A DNA stretch of 64,000 nt. Source: Puccinellia tenuiflora (Eukaryota; Streptophyta; Magnoliopsida; Poales; Poaceae). Location of the stretch: positions 496,001-560,000 of the forward strand of contig QRDG01000395.1 of assembly GCA_012064385.1 (NCBI GenBank), read 5' to 3'. Of this stretch, positions 46,809 through 58,439 are shown one piece after another. How positions within the stretch are numbered: position 1 is the first letter of the stretch; every line of letters begins with the position of its first letter. The translations under genes and the position numbers were made by a program. The notes under the pieces were generated by a model. It was not told the origin of the DNA. It did no database searches and saw only the letters and a list, made by a program, of their open reading frames with translations.

Positions 46809-48521
46809 CACTACTAGGAAAAGGCTTATAGGTGGATTACTTAGCCGTGGCGCACCACTATTTTGGTGTGCCACGAGTATATAGCCGTGGCGCACCAGAC
46901 ACAGATGCGCCACGCGTAGGACATTACCCGTGGCGCACCAAAATAGTGGTGCGCCACGGCAAAGTGTAGCCTGGGCTGACGGAGGGACACCCTCCTTAGC
47001 CGTGGCGCACCACTATTTCGGTGCGCCACGGGTAAGAGTATAGCCGTGGCGCACCTTATTCAAATGCGCCACCAAAATAATGGTCTCGGGGCCAAATTTT
47101 GACCCCTCTTACCCGTGGCGCACCGAAATAGTGGTGCGCCATGGGTAACCTCTTACCCGTGGCGCACCGAAATAGTGGTGCGCCACGGGTAAGTTTCCTG
47201 TTTTGTGCTCCCATGCACACACACCCCCCCCCCCCCCCCCCTGATCGCCTTTTCAGCTTTGGAGAAGCTAAAAGAAAATGTTAAAAAATTCAAAAAATAA
47301 AATCCTTTGAGATGTGGTTATGTTACGTAAACTAGGTGTTAGGAAAAATTTGAAACATGAATTTCGATGTATTTTGCAAAAAATCATTATGGAAGAGTAA
47401 AACGGCGATAACTTTTGCATACGAACTCGGATTTCGACGTTTAATACCTTAAAAAAAACTAGAGAAAAACCACATCCAATCCAAATTGCCTACGGCCTTT
47501 TGAGCCGTTTTTTGCCTACAGAATCCCCAAATTCGAAAGGGAAGATCTATTTTTTTGAAGTTTAAGTTTTCTGGCAGGAAAAATAAATAAAACTTACCCG
47601 TGGCGCATGGACGAGATGGTGCGCCACGGGTAGTTGTAATACTCGTAGCGCACCACTATGAGATGCGCCACGAGTAACATGGGGGGCAACACCACGATCC
47701 GACGGCTCCCAGCGATCCGACGGCTCACAGCGACTTAAACTAGCACACAATCCGTGTGCTCCTTTATTCTTGTTTCTGATTGGTCGAGAGGATAGAGGCT
47801 GGATTGGCACAACTCCTCCTCTCTTCCTCCTATACTCCTCCTCCTCCTCTCTTCCTCCTCTTCCTCCTCCTCCTCCTCCTCTCTATCTCATCCTCCTCTC
47901 CCTTCTCCTCTCTCCCTTCTCCATCCTACTCTCTCCACGACGGCCGGTGAGCACCTCCACCATGGCGTCCACCCCCACGCCAACGAGGACCGACGGCCGG
48001 CGAGCACCTCCACGCCGACGAGGACCGGCGGCCGGCGAGCACCTCCACGCCGACGAGGACCGGCGGCCGGCGAGCACCTCCACGCCGGCGAGCACCTCCA
48101 CGCCAGCGAGGACCGACAGCCGGCGAGCACCTCCACGCCGACGAGGACCGGCGGCCGGCGAGCACCTCCACGCCGGCGAGCACCTCCACGCCAGCGAGGA
48201 CCGACAGCCGGCGAGCACCTCCACGCCGGCGAGCACCTCCACGCCAGCGAGGACCGACGACCGGCGAGCACCGCCAGTGGGTGGCTGGTGGCTCTTTTTT
48301 TTTAAATTCAGAAATTCATAGCCGTGGCGCACCAAAACTAGGTGCGCCACGGGTATGTGCATATTTTGGTGCGCCACGGCTATGTGCACATACCCGTGGC
48401 GCACCAGGACCCCTGCGCCACGGCTATTGTGTTACCCGTGGCATGGCAATCCGTGGCGCAGCCCCCTGCGCCACGGGTAAGCTTTTTTGGTGCGCCACGG
48501 GTAAGCTTTTCCCTAGTAGTG
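46809..48521. mobile_element. non-autonomous CACTA element nested in the hAT 5' intron
   Basis: Ends CACTACTAGGAAAAGGCTTA and its inverse (one indel) are flanked by the 3-bp TTC duplication (46806-46808 and 48522-48524). Both subterminal regions are packed with inverted copies of CCGTGGCGCACC / GGTGCGCCACGG, more than fifteen in total, the kind of array bound by CACTA accessory proteins. The interior holds a poly-C run (about 47225-47242) and a GC-rich minisatellite (47955-48265). No transposase frame. Confidence 0.93.
47955..48265. repeat. GC-rich minisatellite (GGCGAGCACCTCCACGCC units)
   Basis: Units of 18 bp alternate with 17-bp spacers of the GACGAGGACCGGCGGCC kind. All are multiples that keep three frames open on each strand, so the repetitive open frames here are artefacts. 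Confidence 0.9.
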
Positions 48522-48959
48522 TTCTGATCGATTCTTTCTTTGCTGTGAGTAATCAAATCCAAATCATCATCATCTCATTCAGTTACTGCCGTATCCCTGC
48601 TGATACGATAACTCCGCCGCTGCTTGCTTGTATGTAGTGATTTCAAGAATCTAAGTATTAGCTTTCCCTAATTATGCTAAAATTTGCGATGTCTTGTCAT
48701 TCTTAGGTAACAAGTTTAAGCTATCACAATGTACATTATATTTAGATAATGTAAGCTTAGATAACAATCTTTACTTATCCCAATGTACATTATATCTAGA
48801 TACTGTAACCTTACTCCATGATATTTTTATTATTCAGTTCTTGTTCAGAGAATTGGTTGTACTTGATTAATTCCATTGGTTTTATTTCGATCTGGACTTC
48901 CATATAAAGTATTTGTAAATGATATTAAACTATCTCACCACTTAGTCTGTCCTTTTCAG

Positions 48960-51452
48960 ATGTCAACCTCTCAGGGTGAGGGACATGATGTTCCCGAAGA
49001 ACCTATACTCAGAATGTATTTTTCCCCATCGTCCCAAGCAGAGCAATCACAGCGAAGGACTCCAATGACCCCTGTTGTCGGGTCTACAGGTCTCAGGTTG
49101 TATTTGAGCCCATCCTTTGCAAGGCGAAGGAACTCTCCATCTGTCAGGGCTTCTCAGTCTCCAGCGAATGCGCACACTTCAGTGGCCAGGCGGCCTCGAA
49201 ATGCCATGACATCTACAGCGGCTGCACATACTTCAGCTGATGCTAGCGGTATGTTCTTTTTTGTCTTTTATCCCTGTTAAGGTTGTGCTAGCACTAGCTT
49301 GCCTGGTTTATAATACATGCCTCCTTTTTGATAATGTAGGCCCTCCAACTAGATCAAGAAAAAGGAAACTCACGTCTGACATATGGAATGATTTCACTGC
49401 TATCTATGATGACAATGGTGCACTTGTGGAAGGTCAGTGTATCCATTGTGCTACTACCTTTCCGACTTCAAAAAGGTCTGGATCTAGTCAGTGCCGCAGG
49501 CATAGGTTAGTCTGCACTGAAAAAGCTAAGTTGGACGAATTGATTGGTAGTATGCAGCCCGACGATGCTAGAATTCCTGCAGTGAAACGGTTCAAGTATG
49601 ATAGAGATAAAACCCTGGATGAACTTGTCAGGATGATCGTACTCCATGAGCTGCCTTTCCGTATAGTTGAGTATATCGGTTTTAGAAGATTTGTGGCTAG
49701 TCTGAATCCTGCCTTCAAGCTTATGTGTAGAACCACTATAAGAGATGAGTGCGTTGCAGAGTTTAATAGGCAAAAGGTACAGCTTCAAGAGGTGTTGAAA
49801 AATTTGAACTCTAGAGTTTCACTAACAGCAGATCTTTGGACCTCAAATCAAGAGCTAGGTTACATATGTGTCACATGCCATTTTGTAGATAACAAATGGA
49901 ATCTGCATAAGAAAATTATCAACTTTGCTCATGTTGTAACTCCTCACAATGCCACTAATCTGTTAAATGTCATGCTAAAAACAATGGAAGATTGGGGCAT
50001 AGATGACAAGATCTGTACCATCACTTTAGACAATGCTGCAGTTAATGATCTGATGGTCAGCTATATCAAAGGAAACCTGATTGGGAGAAGATTGCTTGCT
50101 GGAAATGGTGACATATTTCATCATCGCTGTGCGGCGCATGTTCTAAATCTGATCGTGCAAGAGGGTCTTAAGGTCAGCTGTGCTGCTATTGATGCCATCA
50201 GGGAGAGTGTCAAGTTTGTGAGGAGCTCGGCTCAACGGAAGGAAACTTTTGACAAGATCATTACACAGCTTGGAATAACTTGTGAGAGACAGGTCTCATT
50301 GGATGTCAGCACTCGCTAGAACTCAACGTATTTAATGATGAAGACAGCGAGTGAATACATAACAGCCTTTGATCAATTGGCTGTGCAAGACCTTTCATTC
50401 AACTGTGCACCATCAGCTTCTCAATGGGCGATTGCAGACGAAATTTGCAAGTTGTTAGTGGTCTTTTATGATGCTACAGTGGTAGTTTCTGGTTCACTAT
50501 ATCCTACAAGCAATGCATATTTCAAAATGCTTTGGAAGGTTAAGTGGATGTTGGGAAAGGAAGCATCAAGTGAGAATCAAACAATCAGATCAATGGTGCT
50601 TCAGATGAAGAAGAAATTTCTGAAATATTGGAAATTGTCATATTTGACTATGTGCATACCAATCATTCTAGACCCTCGGTGCAAGGTCGAGATCCTAAAC
50701 TACAACTTGAAGGATGATCCGGAAGTTGAGGGACCAAAGTGTTTGGGAATTGTCAAGAGGAAGTTTAAAGAAATGTTCAATGCTTATTCTTCACAGCAAA
50801 ATGGTGACTCAATCATTCCTAATCAACAAGAAGATCAAGCATCATCTTCAAATGATCCGTGGGCAAACTGGAGTCAGCATGTGGGCCATCAACGCAAGCA
50901 GCGAAGTAAGCAAAGTGAGTATGATATGTACCTAAAGGATGAACTTGTACCTCCGGATGTTAACCTTGACGTTCTGGAATGGTGGAAGGTCAATGGTCAT
51001 AAGTATCCTACAATCTCACGCATGGCACGTGATGTATTGGCTATTCCTGCGTCTACTGTGGCTTCTGAGTCTGCATTCTCCACTGGAAGTAGGGTGATCA
51101 GTGACTACCGTAGTCGTTTGACTAGCGAAACAGTCACCGCCTTGATATGCCTGCAGGATTGGATGCGCCCATCAGGTACATTACTGTCCTCTTGACTAAT
51201 CAATGGGAGCAACTACAATCCTGTTTATTATGCTTGTTATGCTTTCAGGTGTAATTGATGCAACTACCATTGTGGAGGATTTGGATAAAGAAGATGAAAT
51301 GCTCAGGGCTAGTACTAATTTAAGGTAAGATGAAATGCCCTTTTCGCTGGACGAAATTAGTTATGTGTTTACTACCTTTCCTCTAAAAAAATTAGGACTG
51401 TTGATTTTCTAATTTCAGAGTGGAGAGAAACGAGACACAAGTGGAGCCTTGA
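48960..51452 (+). pseudogene. hAT-family transposase gene with a single in-frame stop
   Basis: Four coding exons, 48960-49248, 49340-51175, 51249-51324 and 51419-51452, have matching phases and sum to 745 codons. In order: a Ser/Thr-rich N-terminus; a BED-type zinc finger (C130-x2-C133 ... H151-x3-C155, preceded by SDIWNDF); the RNase-H-like core with LTADLWTSN (D261) and ITLDNAAVND (D327); and the C-terminal hATC dimerisation region (YDMYLKDEL ... WWKVNGHKYPTISRMARDVL ... ASTVASESAFSTG). The only lesion seen is TAG at codon 423 (50317-50319), where family members have Trp before NSTYLM; TGG to TAG is one base. The enzyme excises and inserts hAT elements. Alternatives are read-through or a sequencing error. 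Confidence 0.92.
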
Positions 51453-52234
51453 TGAACATCTGCTTTTTAGTGAGAGTTAAGATATGTTGTGTAACTCTGT
51501 TCAACATGAGGCCATTTGATTTGTTCTCCTTGTTGCCTGAATGAGTTGCAGTAGCATTCCCCCTCGTAGTTTTAAACCTCTGTTGTAGTTGTACAAGTGT
51601 AATTGGTAGTGGGGAACCTCAATTATGGGCCAATATTATTAGAGCTATGTGCTGCTGCATTTTGAAATCTGGTGAAGTATTTTTCGTGCCACGGAAATCT
51701 GCTCTGTGTTTGTGCCTTGTGGTTTCATTACATTCAGAACTCTAGTTGTTGTCTCTGGTTAGTGGTTGCCTTGTGGTTTCAGTTCTTATTTGATCTTATC
51801 ATGTTCTCTAAATCTTGACTTTTGCAGTCATTTGTTTGTTTTTTATATATCCCTCCAGTATAGCCCATGCTCTGTTTAGTTACCTTTTGGTGAATTGATC
51901 AATGCTATTTTGGTAAAAAAGTCGGATGCCTATATATTTTGATGTTTAGCCTCGTGTGCAGTGTGTAAAATTTGTGCTCCCAGGAGGGAGAGTACAGGTG
52001 AGTACAATTTACAAAGAAAACATACATGACGGTGAGCGACCAATCGAACATGTAGCGGCCGGGCGCCAGCGAGCGTCATGGCAGTTTTTTCCTCCCACTC
52101 GGGACAATCGGGACATCCAAAAAATCCCTACTAGTTTTGGGATAATAGGAACATGGGACAACGGGACAGCAGGGACATGGGAGAATGGGAGGCGGACGTC
52201 CCGAATCCATCCCACTTGAAATTTTACTTATGAA

Positions 52235-53290
52235 CGAGCATACTAGATTTCTATGTAAATACCAGTGGAATTTCAAAGTAACAATAAAGAATAAGATTTT
52301 CATGTGGTTATTACATAAAAGGGTCTTTACTAAAAATCTAGCTAAGATAAATTAGAATGGGTCTATGGGAGGCATTGTTTTGACTCATAGGATATTCTTA
52401 TTAGGAAAAATATTTTAAATTATCAAATAAATTTCAAAAAAAAATATGTGTATATCCGGACATTTATGTTTACATATTGTTCCACACAAAAACATATTTT
52501 TTGTGACATGAGTAGAAAAGACAAATTTCGGTGTTACAAAATGACTTTCGACGAGATATTTATTTTTATTTTTACACAAGACACAAAATATTTTTTGTGC
52601 TAAACTTTGTGCGGATATTGAATGTCCGGATGTCATCCGTTTTTTCCGCACTTCTTGACATTTTAAAATGCGTTTGGGGGCAGTGAGAATATACTCCAAT
52701 GATCCAATGTGCATTTCTACAGAAAATGGTGTTTTACTACTATGAATCTATTGAGCATATTTACCTTTTATGCCTCTTTGCTTGCCTAATTTGGTCACGA
52801 ATCCCGCATGTAAGCTATGGGGGTAGCTATCCCCACTCAATTTTCAGTCTCTTTGTAATATGGCAAGCTAAACAGTTATTTGCTCGCAATTACCATACAT
52901 ATTTGCATGTATTAGCACATTCTTGCCCCTTCTAAAAATTTATCCTGCCTTTGACCTGTCCTCCACCAACCAACATCACAAATATGTTTGGGAATGTGTT
53001 GAATAGAACTAGCAAAATAAAAAAAAATAGAAATCCGTGTGAGAGTTTCAGCTTTATGTTGGGCGATATGGAACTGTAGAAATGATTTTGTTTTGAAAAA
53101 TATTGAAAATGCTCATTTTTCTACATTACCTATTGGATTTTATCTCCAACCTATAGAGCCAGCGAGAGCCTATTGATTCTGGATGTAGCCATCTAAAAAA
53201 AGTAGCACCGGATGTCCGGATATCTTCAATCATCGGGCTGTATGGCCACCTTGTAATAGAATAAATTATGCATAGCAGCATAGTTGATTT
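52235..53290. other. unassigned sequence with foldback fragments
   Basis: AT-rich. TATCCGGACATTTATG (52455) and its approximate inverse ATTGAATGTCCGGA (52617) enclose a self-complementary stretch, and CCGGATGTCCGGATATC recurs at about 53208. This is probably an eroded MITE, but clean ends and a target duplication were not found. Confidence 0.35.
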
Positions 53291-53299
53291 ATGTTTGTT

Positions 53300-53690
53300 T
53301 GGTTCCGAAATGGAAATTCACATTGATTCCAAAGCTCACATGTTCATGGTATTAAAAAAAGTAAATATTTAAAAAATATGAAATTAATTGGAGACATACA
53401 CATATACTAGTTTTCAACATACCTGCAAAGTTTTGGAACGAAATTAAATGTTTTGTCCTCCATGCGAAAAAAAAAAAAATAGTGGTCAAAATGAGATTTA
53501 AAATATATTTTTAAAAGCACTGATTTTGAGTTTTTTGTACAGACCATACAAAATGCCATTTCGTTCAGAAACTTTACACAAATGTTTAAAACTTATATAT
53601 ATTTGTCTCCAATTATTTTCAAATTTTATTAAAATGTTTACTATATATATATATATATATTTAAACGTCTCTCCCCTGTTTCGGTGGCTA
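53300..53690. mobile_element. degraded third copy of the HSP90C-intron MITE family
   Basis: It shares the end GGAAATTCAC...CAAAGCTCACATG and an inner inverted pair (GGAACGAAATTAAATG with CATTTCGTTC, TAAACATTTTAATAAAATTT) with the elements at 11365 and 28873. The right end is eroded into a TA microsatellite. Limits are approximate. Confidence 0.5.
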
Positions 53691-53794
53691 TTCACGTATT
53701 CGTTTTATGTGACTCATAAACTGTAATATTTTGGATGTGACTTTACAATAAAAATAGGTGGGTCAACCGATTGATGGAGATGCTGAGGCACATG

Positions 53795-54230
53795 TAATTT
53801 TTTTAAAATAATACACGAAATTTATTTAATTCTGGAAATATTACACAAATTTATTTATTTTCAAAAATATTATCCAATCGGCGTTGTTGAAGCCGACAGG
53901 ACCTTGTCGTCATTGGTGAAGCCGAGTAGAGTCCTGTCGTCCTTGTCGAAGACGACTAGTCCTTGTCATCTTTGGGGAAGCCGACTAGTGGCGTGCCCTC
54001 ACAAAAACACACCACTGGTACTAGTTACTAGTGGCGTGCGCTCACAAAAACACGCCAGTGATCACACATGCACGCCACTGGTACGCCACCAAGGACTACT
54101 CGGCTTCACCAATGACGAGAAAGTCCTGTCGGCTTCAGCAACGCCGATTGGATAATATTTTTGAAAATAAATAAATTTGTGTAATATTTCCAGAATTAAA
54201 TAATTTTCGTGTATTATTTAAAAAAAATTA
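53795..54230. repeat. long hairpin: ~135-bp inverted repeat with ~167-bp loop
   Basis: Arms 53795-53929 and 54097-54230 are reverse complements with about five mismatches by eye, from TAATTTTTTT at the outside to GAAGCCGAGTAG at the inside. The loop carries CACGCCACTGGT / AGTGGCGTG motifs. No target duplication could be confirmed. It is probably a foldback transposon; transcription would give a long double-stranded RNA. Confidence 0.88.
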
Positions 54231-54239
54231 GCATCCCCT

Positions 54240-56112
54240 TTCAGGAATAGGAAAACCTATGTTCCATGTTCTCCTGGATTGTACTGTGAACTATCTTAAT
54301 ATATATTTTGATAAAGGAAAATATATTCATGTCGAAATGATACCGAATACACTCGATCTATGCAACAACACGGTGACAAGAGCAAGTCGAGATACCGAGG
54401 ATGCACACAGCCAAAATAAAAATAAGAAATAAAATAAAAACAAGTCTAAGCAATCGTCTGCATGCAACAACAAACATCGAGACTACCCACCAATGGCAAC
54501 ACCCAACCTACCAGAAGATCCAGCCAACGAGGCAAGATCGAGGGTTTTCAGTTTTTCACCCTTGGATAGCAAGTCCGAACAATCTCTGATCAATGTCTTC
54601 AATAAGGGAACGACGTGTAAACGTCCACATTGCCAAGAACAACCAACAAAAATCAGAACTAGAGTTCTCGCGCGAAGTCATCATGTATTGCCGCTCCCAC
54701 TTGCATTGAACGCGCCAACAAGACGGTGGAAACGCGCGCTGAGCAGAACAGAGCATGGCGAGAAAATTGTCCCATCCGGTGTCGCCTTCGATCGCACCCA
54801 CCGCTTAACCTGAATCGATCGCCCTCCAAATTTCTCTCTCCCTCTCGTCGCTTCACGCGATTCAGCTATATACCTCGCAGTTCGTGGAATCGCATTGCGC
54901 CAGTGTTTCCAATGCGGGCAGAATATAGACAGAAGCAGCGCCCGCCCATTGGAGGAGGAATCTGGCCGAACGTCACAGTACGTGTGCGTGCCGACCCCCT
55001 TGTCCTGGAACCCCCCTAGCGACACCGGCAGAATATACCCAATGATCAACTTGTTTTAGCTGCAGTGCGACTCGTGTGCCCGTGTGCACAACATTGTCCG
55101 CTTCAGCGTCGGCTACGCTACGTACGTGCGCCACACTGTGCACATGCACGCTTGCCTTTGTTGCTACGCTAGGGCTTCCGTACCGCGTGATCGTGTATGC
55201 CGATGGATCAATGATTCTGAAAGCAAATGGATCTCCATTCCAAATGTGCCGCTCAAAACAACGTGGTACACAGAATAAGATGAGGTGATTCCGCAGACGA
55301 ATATACATACAAATTGCAGATTTTACTGACCAGGAGTACATAGTTATTAGTTAATGAAGACGTTTTACTGTCATTTCCCCCTGTTTCATAGAGAGAGGCA
55401 ATTTGGCAACGGGAAGCATACACAAACCATAAAAAATGTCGGATTTTCATGAAATTTTGCGTGCGCAGATAGAATGTCGCGACGTACGTGCCAATATTTT
55501 GTACGGAATTTTTTAACATCTCAAAATATTTTTCCATAGCATATGCTTTCATGTTTCGTACAAAAAGATTCAGTGGTTCTAATCAACAGCATGAACATCA
55601 TTCCCTAGTTTTACGAGTGGTTTTCTCGGTTGCACCCTTAAGCATGTCGAAACAAAGCAACATAACAATCGCAACACAAACCCCTTGCATTACATCATAA
55701 TATCCTGCAGAAGCAGCAATTCAGCTACTGCTGCCGCCTCCTGCACCATACATAAATGCCCCCAGGCCGGACAGAATTCCAATCTATCTACTGCCACAGA
55801 ATTCCACCTCATCGTCTCCCCCGTGGGGCTCAAATCCGTTTCCATTCCCGGTCCTGAACAACACAGCAAGAACACGACCGATCGATTTACATACAGTACA
55901 GCCATGCACGAGCGCACGCAGCTGGAAGCAGTTAAGGGCTTGCAGCTGTGCGCGCGATGAGCTAGCACCTCGTGCACGGGCAGCAGCAGCAGCTTCAGCT
56001 TCAGTGGTCATGTGCCCCGTGCCTGCCTGTTGGTCGTCAGACAGACAGCCAGCTAGCTAGCTAGGCTTGACAAACTCGGCTCCCACGCGCGGAGCGGAGC
56101 TGGCGCTCGGAG
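54240..56112. other. intergenic sequence and 3' flank of the bHLH gene
   Basis: 54.4-54.7 kb contains debris similar to that near 44.6 kb. The last few hundred bases are probably the bHLH 3' UTR. No supportable gene; short frames overlap on both strands. Confidence 0.35.
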
Positions 56113-58439
56113 TCACATTTGGTAGGCGTCCTGGGACGACGGCCTGATGCTCAGGTCCTGCGAGGACGGGTACGCCATTTGGGCAACGTGATCGCTGAAC
56201 GATCCATTCAATGCGTGGGGCATCTGGTGCTGCATTGGAAAAACCTTATCAGCATGCTGCTGTTCATCAAATTGTTCACTGCATATACATACTGATACTG
56301 GACAGGTGAAGGAATCTAGTAGTACATGCATGGGTAGATCTTCGGGGAGCTGTTGACTGTTGAGCTGTGGTTTTTGGAAGCAGTTCTAAGTTGTCTGATG
56401 GTATCTTATATATATATAGTGAGCTGTGTCATCTACTTAGTTAAACTCTGGATATATGTATGCATGATGTGATTCAGTTGTTGGAACAGATGCTAACCTG
56501 CGATCCATCTTTCGCGCCTAGCTGCGCCTGCATGATTCTTCTGAACACGTCTGGGTTAGCCATGGCGCCGGCGCCGCCCTGCATCAGGCCCGGCTGCGAT
56601 AGCTGTAGTTGCGGGTGCATCATCTCCGGGGAGAATCCGATCGAGGATGAAGAAACCCGAGGGTAGCGAAGAAGCTGTTGTGTTGACAAGGAAATGGTGG
56701 GCATGGTTAGTGATATTCCTTGACAGGAAATTGATGGAAGGGAATCGAGGAGGTAGCTTACATCTTTTGAGAGAAGCCCTTCTATGTTGAGGTCCAGCCT
56801 CGGGTTTACTGTCGCGAGCTTCATCGACAAGAACTGCAAGATACAAAAGGAAGTGTCAAAATTCTGTGCATGGTTTACCATCACTAACGTAGTACAATAT
56901 TTAGTAGAAACACTATTCAGCTATCTGTATGCAAGATACAAAAGAAGTGTCAAAATTCTGTGGTTTACCATCACTGAAAGTATTTACTAGAAACACCATT
57001 CAGTTATCTGTATCTAGTGATTTGCTGATTATACTTTTATCGTTCCACACGACATCTATGTTCAGAGCTAAAATCCTAGTTGGTGCAATGCAAAGCTGCC
57101 TAGATGTTCAGACACCGGGGAAAATTACCTCAACTTGTCTTTGCAGGGACTGAACGTAGTTGATGATCTCATCGAGCATCACCGCCTTCCCGGTAACCTG
57201 AATTCAGTTTCAAGAAACAAAGCTTCATTACATTCGTTACGAAGTGGACTGATAAGAAATACTAGACAACTCTTTCAATAGGAAGGGGAAAAAGATATAT
57301 GCCCACCTTGCTGCAGCCAGGAACAAGGTCCTGCAGAAGCTTCATCCTCTCACTGATCTTCTCCCTTCTCAGCTGCACAAACATTCCAGAGTTTTAACAC
57401 CACTCAAGTACTCAAATGCACACGCATTACGTATTGCATCCATACATACGAATCAAACAATGACATGATGGCGCGCAAGTGATGAGGAAATCTAAATATG
57501 TACCCACCCTTTCAGCGAGGCTGTGGCTGTTGGTTGCCTGCCCACGCCGAGCTCGGACATGGATGTAGTCTTCCTTCTCAGACTCCTCCTTGGCCCCCTT
57601 CCCTTTCGACCTGCCGCCGGTCGTCGTCGCCGTCGCCGGGCTGCTCTCCTCGCCTTTGTCCTTGCTGTGGGCGCTCTCGTTCGCGGAGTCAGCGGCCACG
57701 TTGGAAGACTGAACCTGATCACCGCCCATCACCTGAATGAAACACAAGCTCGCTCCTGTTATCACCTGACGCGAGTACTGAACCGAAGCTGGAAGTTGTT
57801 TCAGCGATAAGCAAGATGGGCACGAGCAGTAGTACATACCTCGCTGGGCCTTCTTCTCTTCTTGGAGTCCGAGCCTTTGGACGAGCAGTCACCGCCGGCT
57901 GCCTCTGAGCTCAGCACCCGGCCGCTCCCGGCGAGCTCCGGCTCGGCCTTGTTGTCTCTGCCGTCCTCCTTCCTCTGATGATCCAGGTACCCGTCGGAGC
58001 CGCCGCCGAAAGCGCTGCCCATGTGATGATCGCCCGCGCCACCGAAGGCACCGGCACCGCCCATCATACCGCCGCCGGCGCCGGGGCCGACGAAGCACGA
58101 CGACCGCGCGGCCCGCTCGATGAACCCCGAGTCCACCGGGAAATGGCCCCCGAGGCCGGGCGGCGGGAGGAACCCGGGCACGGGCGCCAAGAACGCGGGA
58201 CCGCGCGACATGGCGTTGACGTCGGAGAGCCCCGACATGTTGTGCGAGGCCGCGGACGACGGTGCCGCCGCCCACATGCCGGACGCCGCCGCGAAGGAGT
58301 CCATCATGTGGGCGTGATGCTGGTGCGTCGAGAAGCCGCCGCTGAATTGGCTCTGCCACTCCACGGGCACGCCATTCCCGTGCCCGCCAGAGGACCCGTT
58401 GCCCTCCATCCCTTTCTCACTGCTCTCGTTGATGTCCAT
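56113..58439 (-). CDS. bHLH transcription factor (bHLH49/62/74/77/78-like group), seven exons
   Basis: Exons in transcript order: 58439-57840, 57732-57508, 57372-57307, 57197-57129, 56833-56762, 56674-56498, 56229-56113. All introns are GT-AG and phase 0, giving 441 residues from MDINESSEKG to stop. The N-terminal half is Gly/Ala/His-rich. An acidic/basic linker precedes the basic region, whose H270, E274 and R278 (SHSLAERLRREKISERMK) are the residues that read CANNTG, especially G-box CACGTG. Helix-loop-helix residues run through LLQDLVPGCSK, GKAVMLDEIINYVQSLQRQV and FLSMKLATVNPRL. The intron positions and the RARRGQATNSH lead-in match the plant subgroup containing CIB-like factors, several of which act in light and brassinosteroid growth control. 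That is family knowledge; the specific role is unknown. No lesion seen. Confidence 0.95.

Larger units (their letters stand above)
46077..52226 (+). mobile_element. complete hAT (Ac/Tam3-type) DNA transposon, 6.15 kb
   Basis: Both ends carry TAAAATTTCAAGTGGGATGG as an inverted repeat (starting 46077 and, inverted, ending 52226). The 8-bp CTTATGAA flanks it at 46069-46076 and 52227-52234, the hAT signature. It contains a spliced transposase gene in the same orientation. A 5' UTR exon ends at a donor at 46767, and the coding exons start after an acceptor at 48959. A CACTA element (46809-48521) sits in the 5' intron. Outer GGGAC/GTCCC motifs recur near both ends and may be transposase-binding sites (inference). 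Confidence 0.93.

Noticed and set aside
47770..48404. 183-, 173- and 127-codon frames
   Set aside because: Translations of the minisatellite inside the nested CACTA; open in several frames on both strands.
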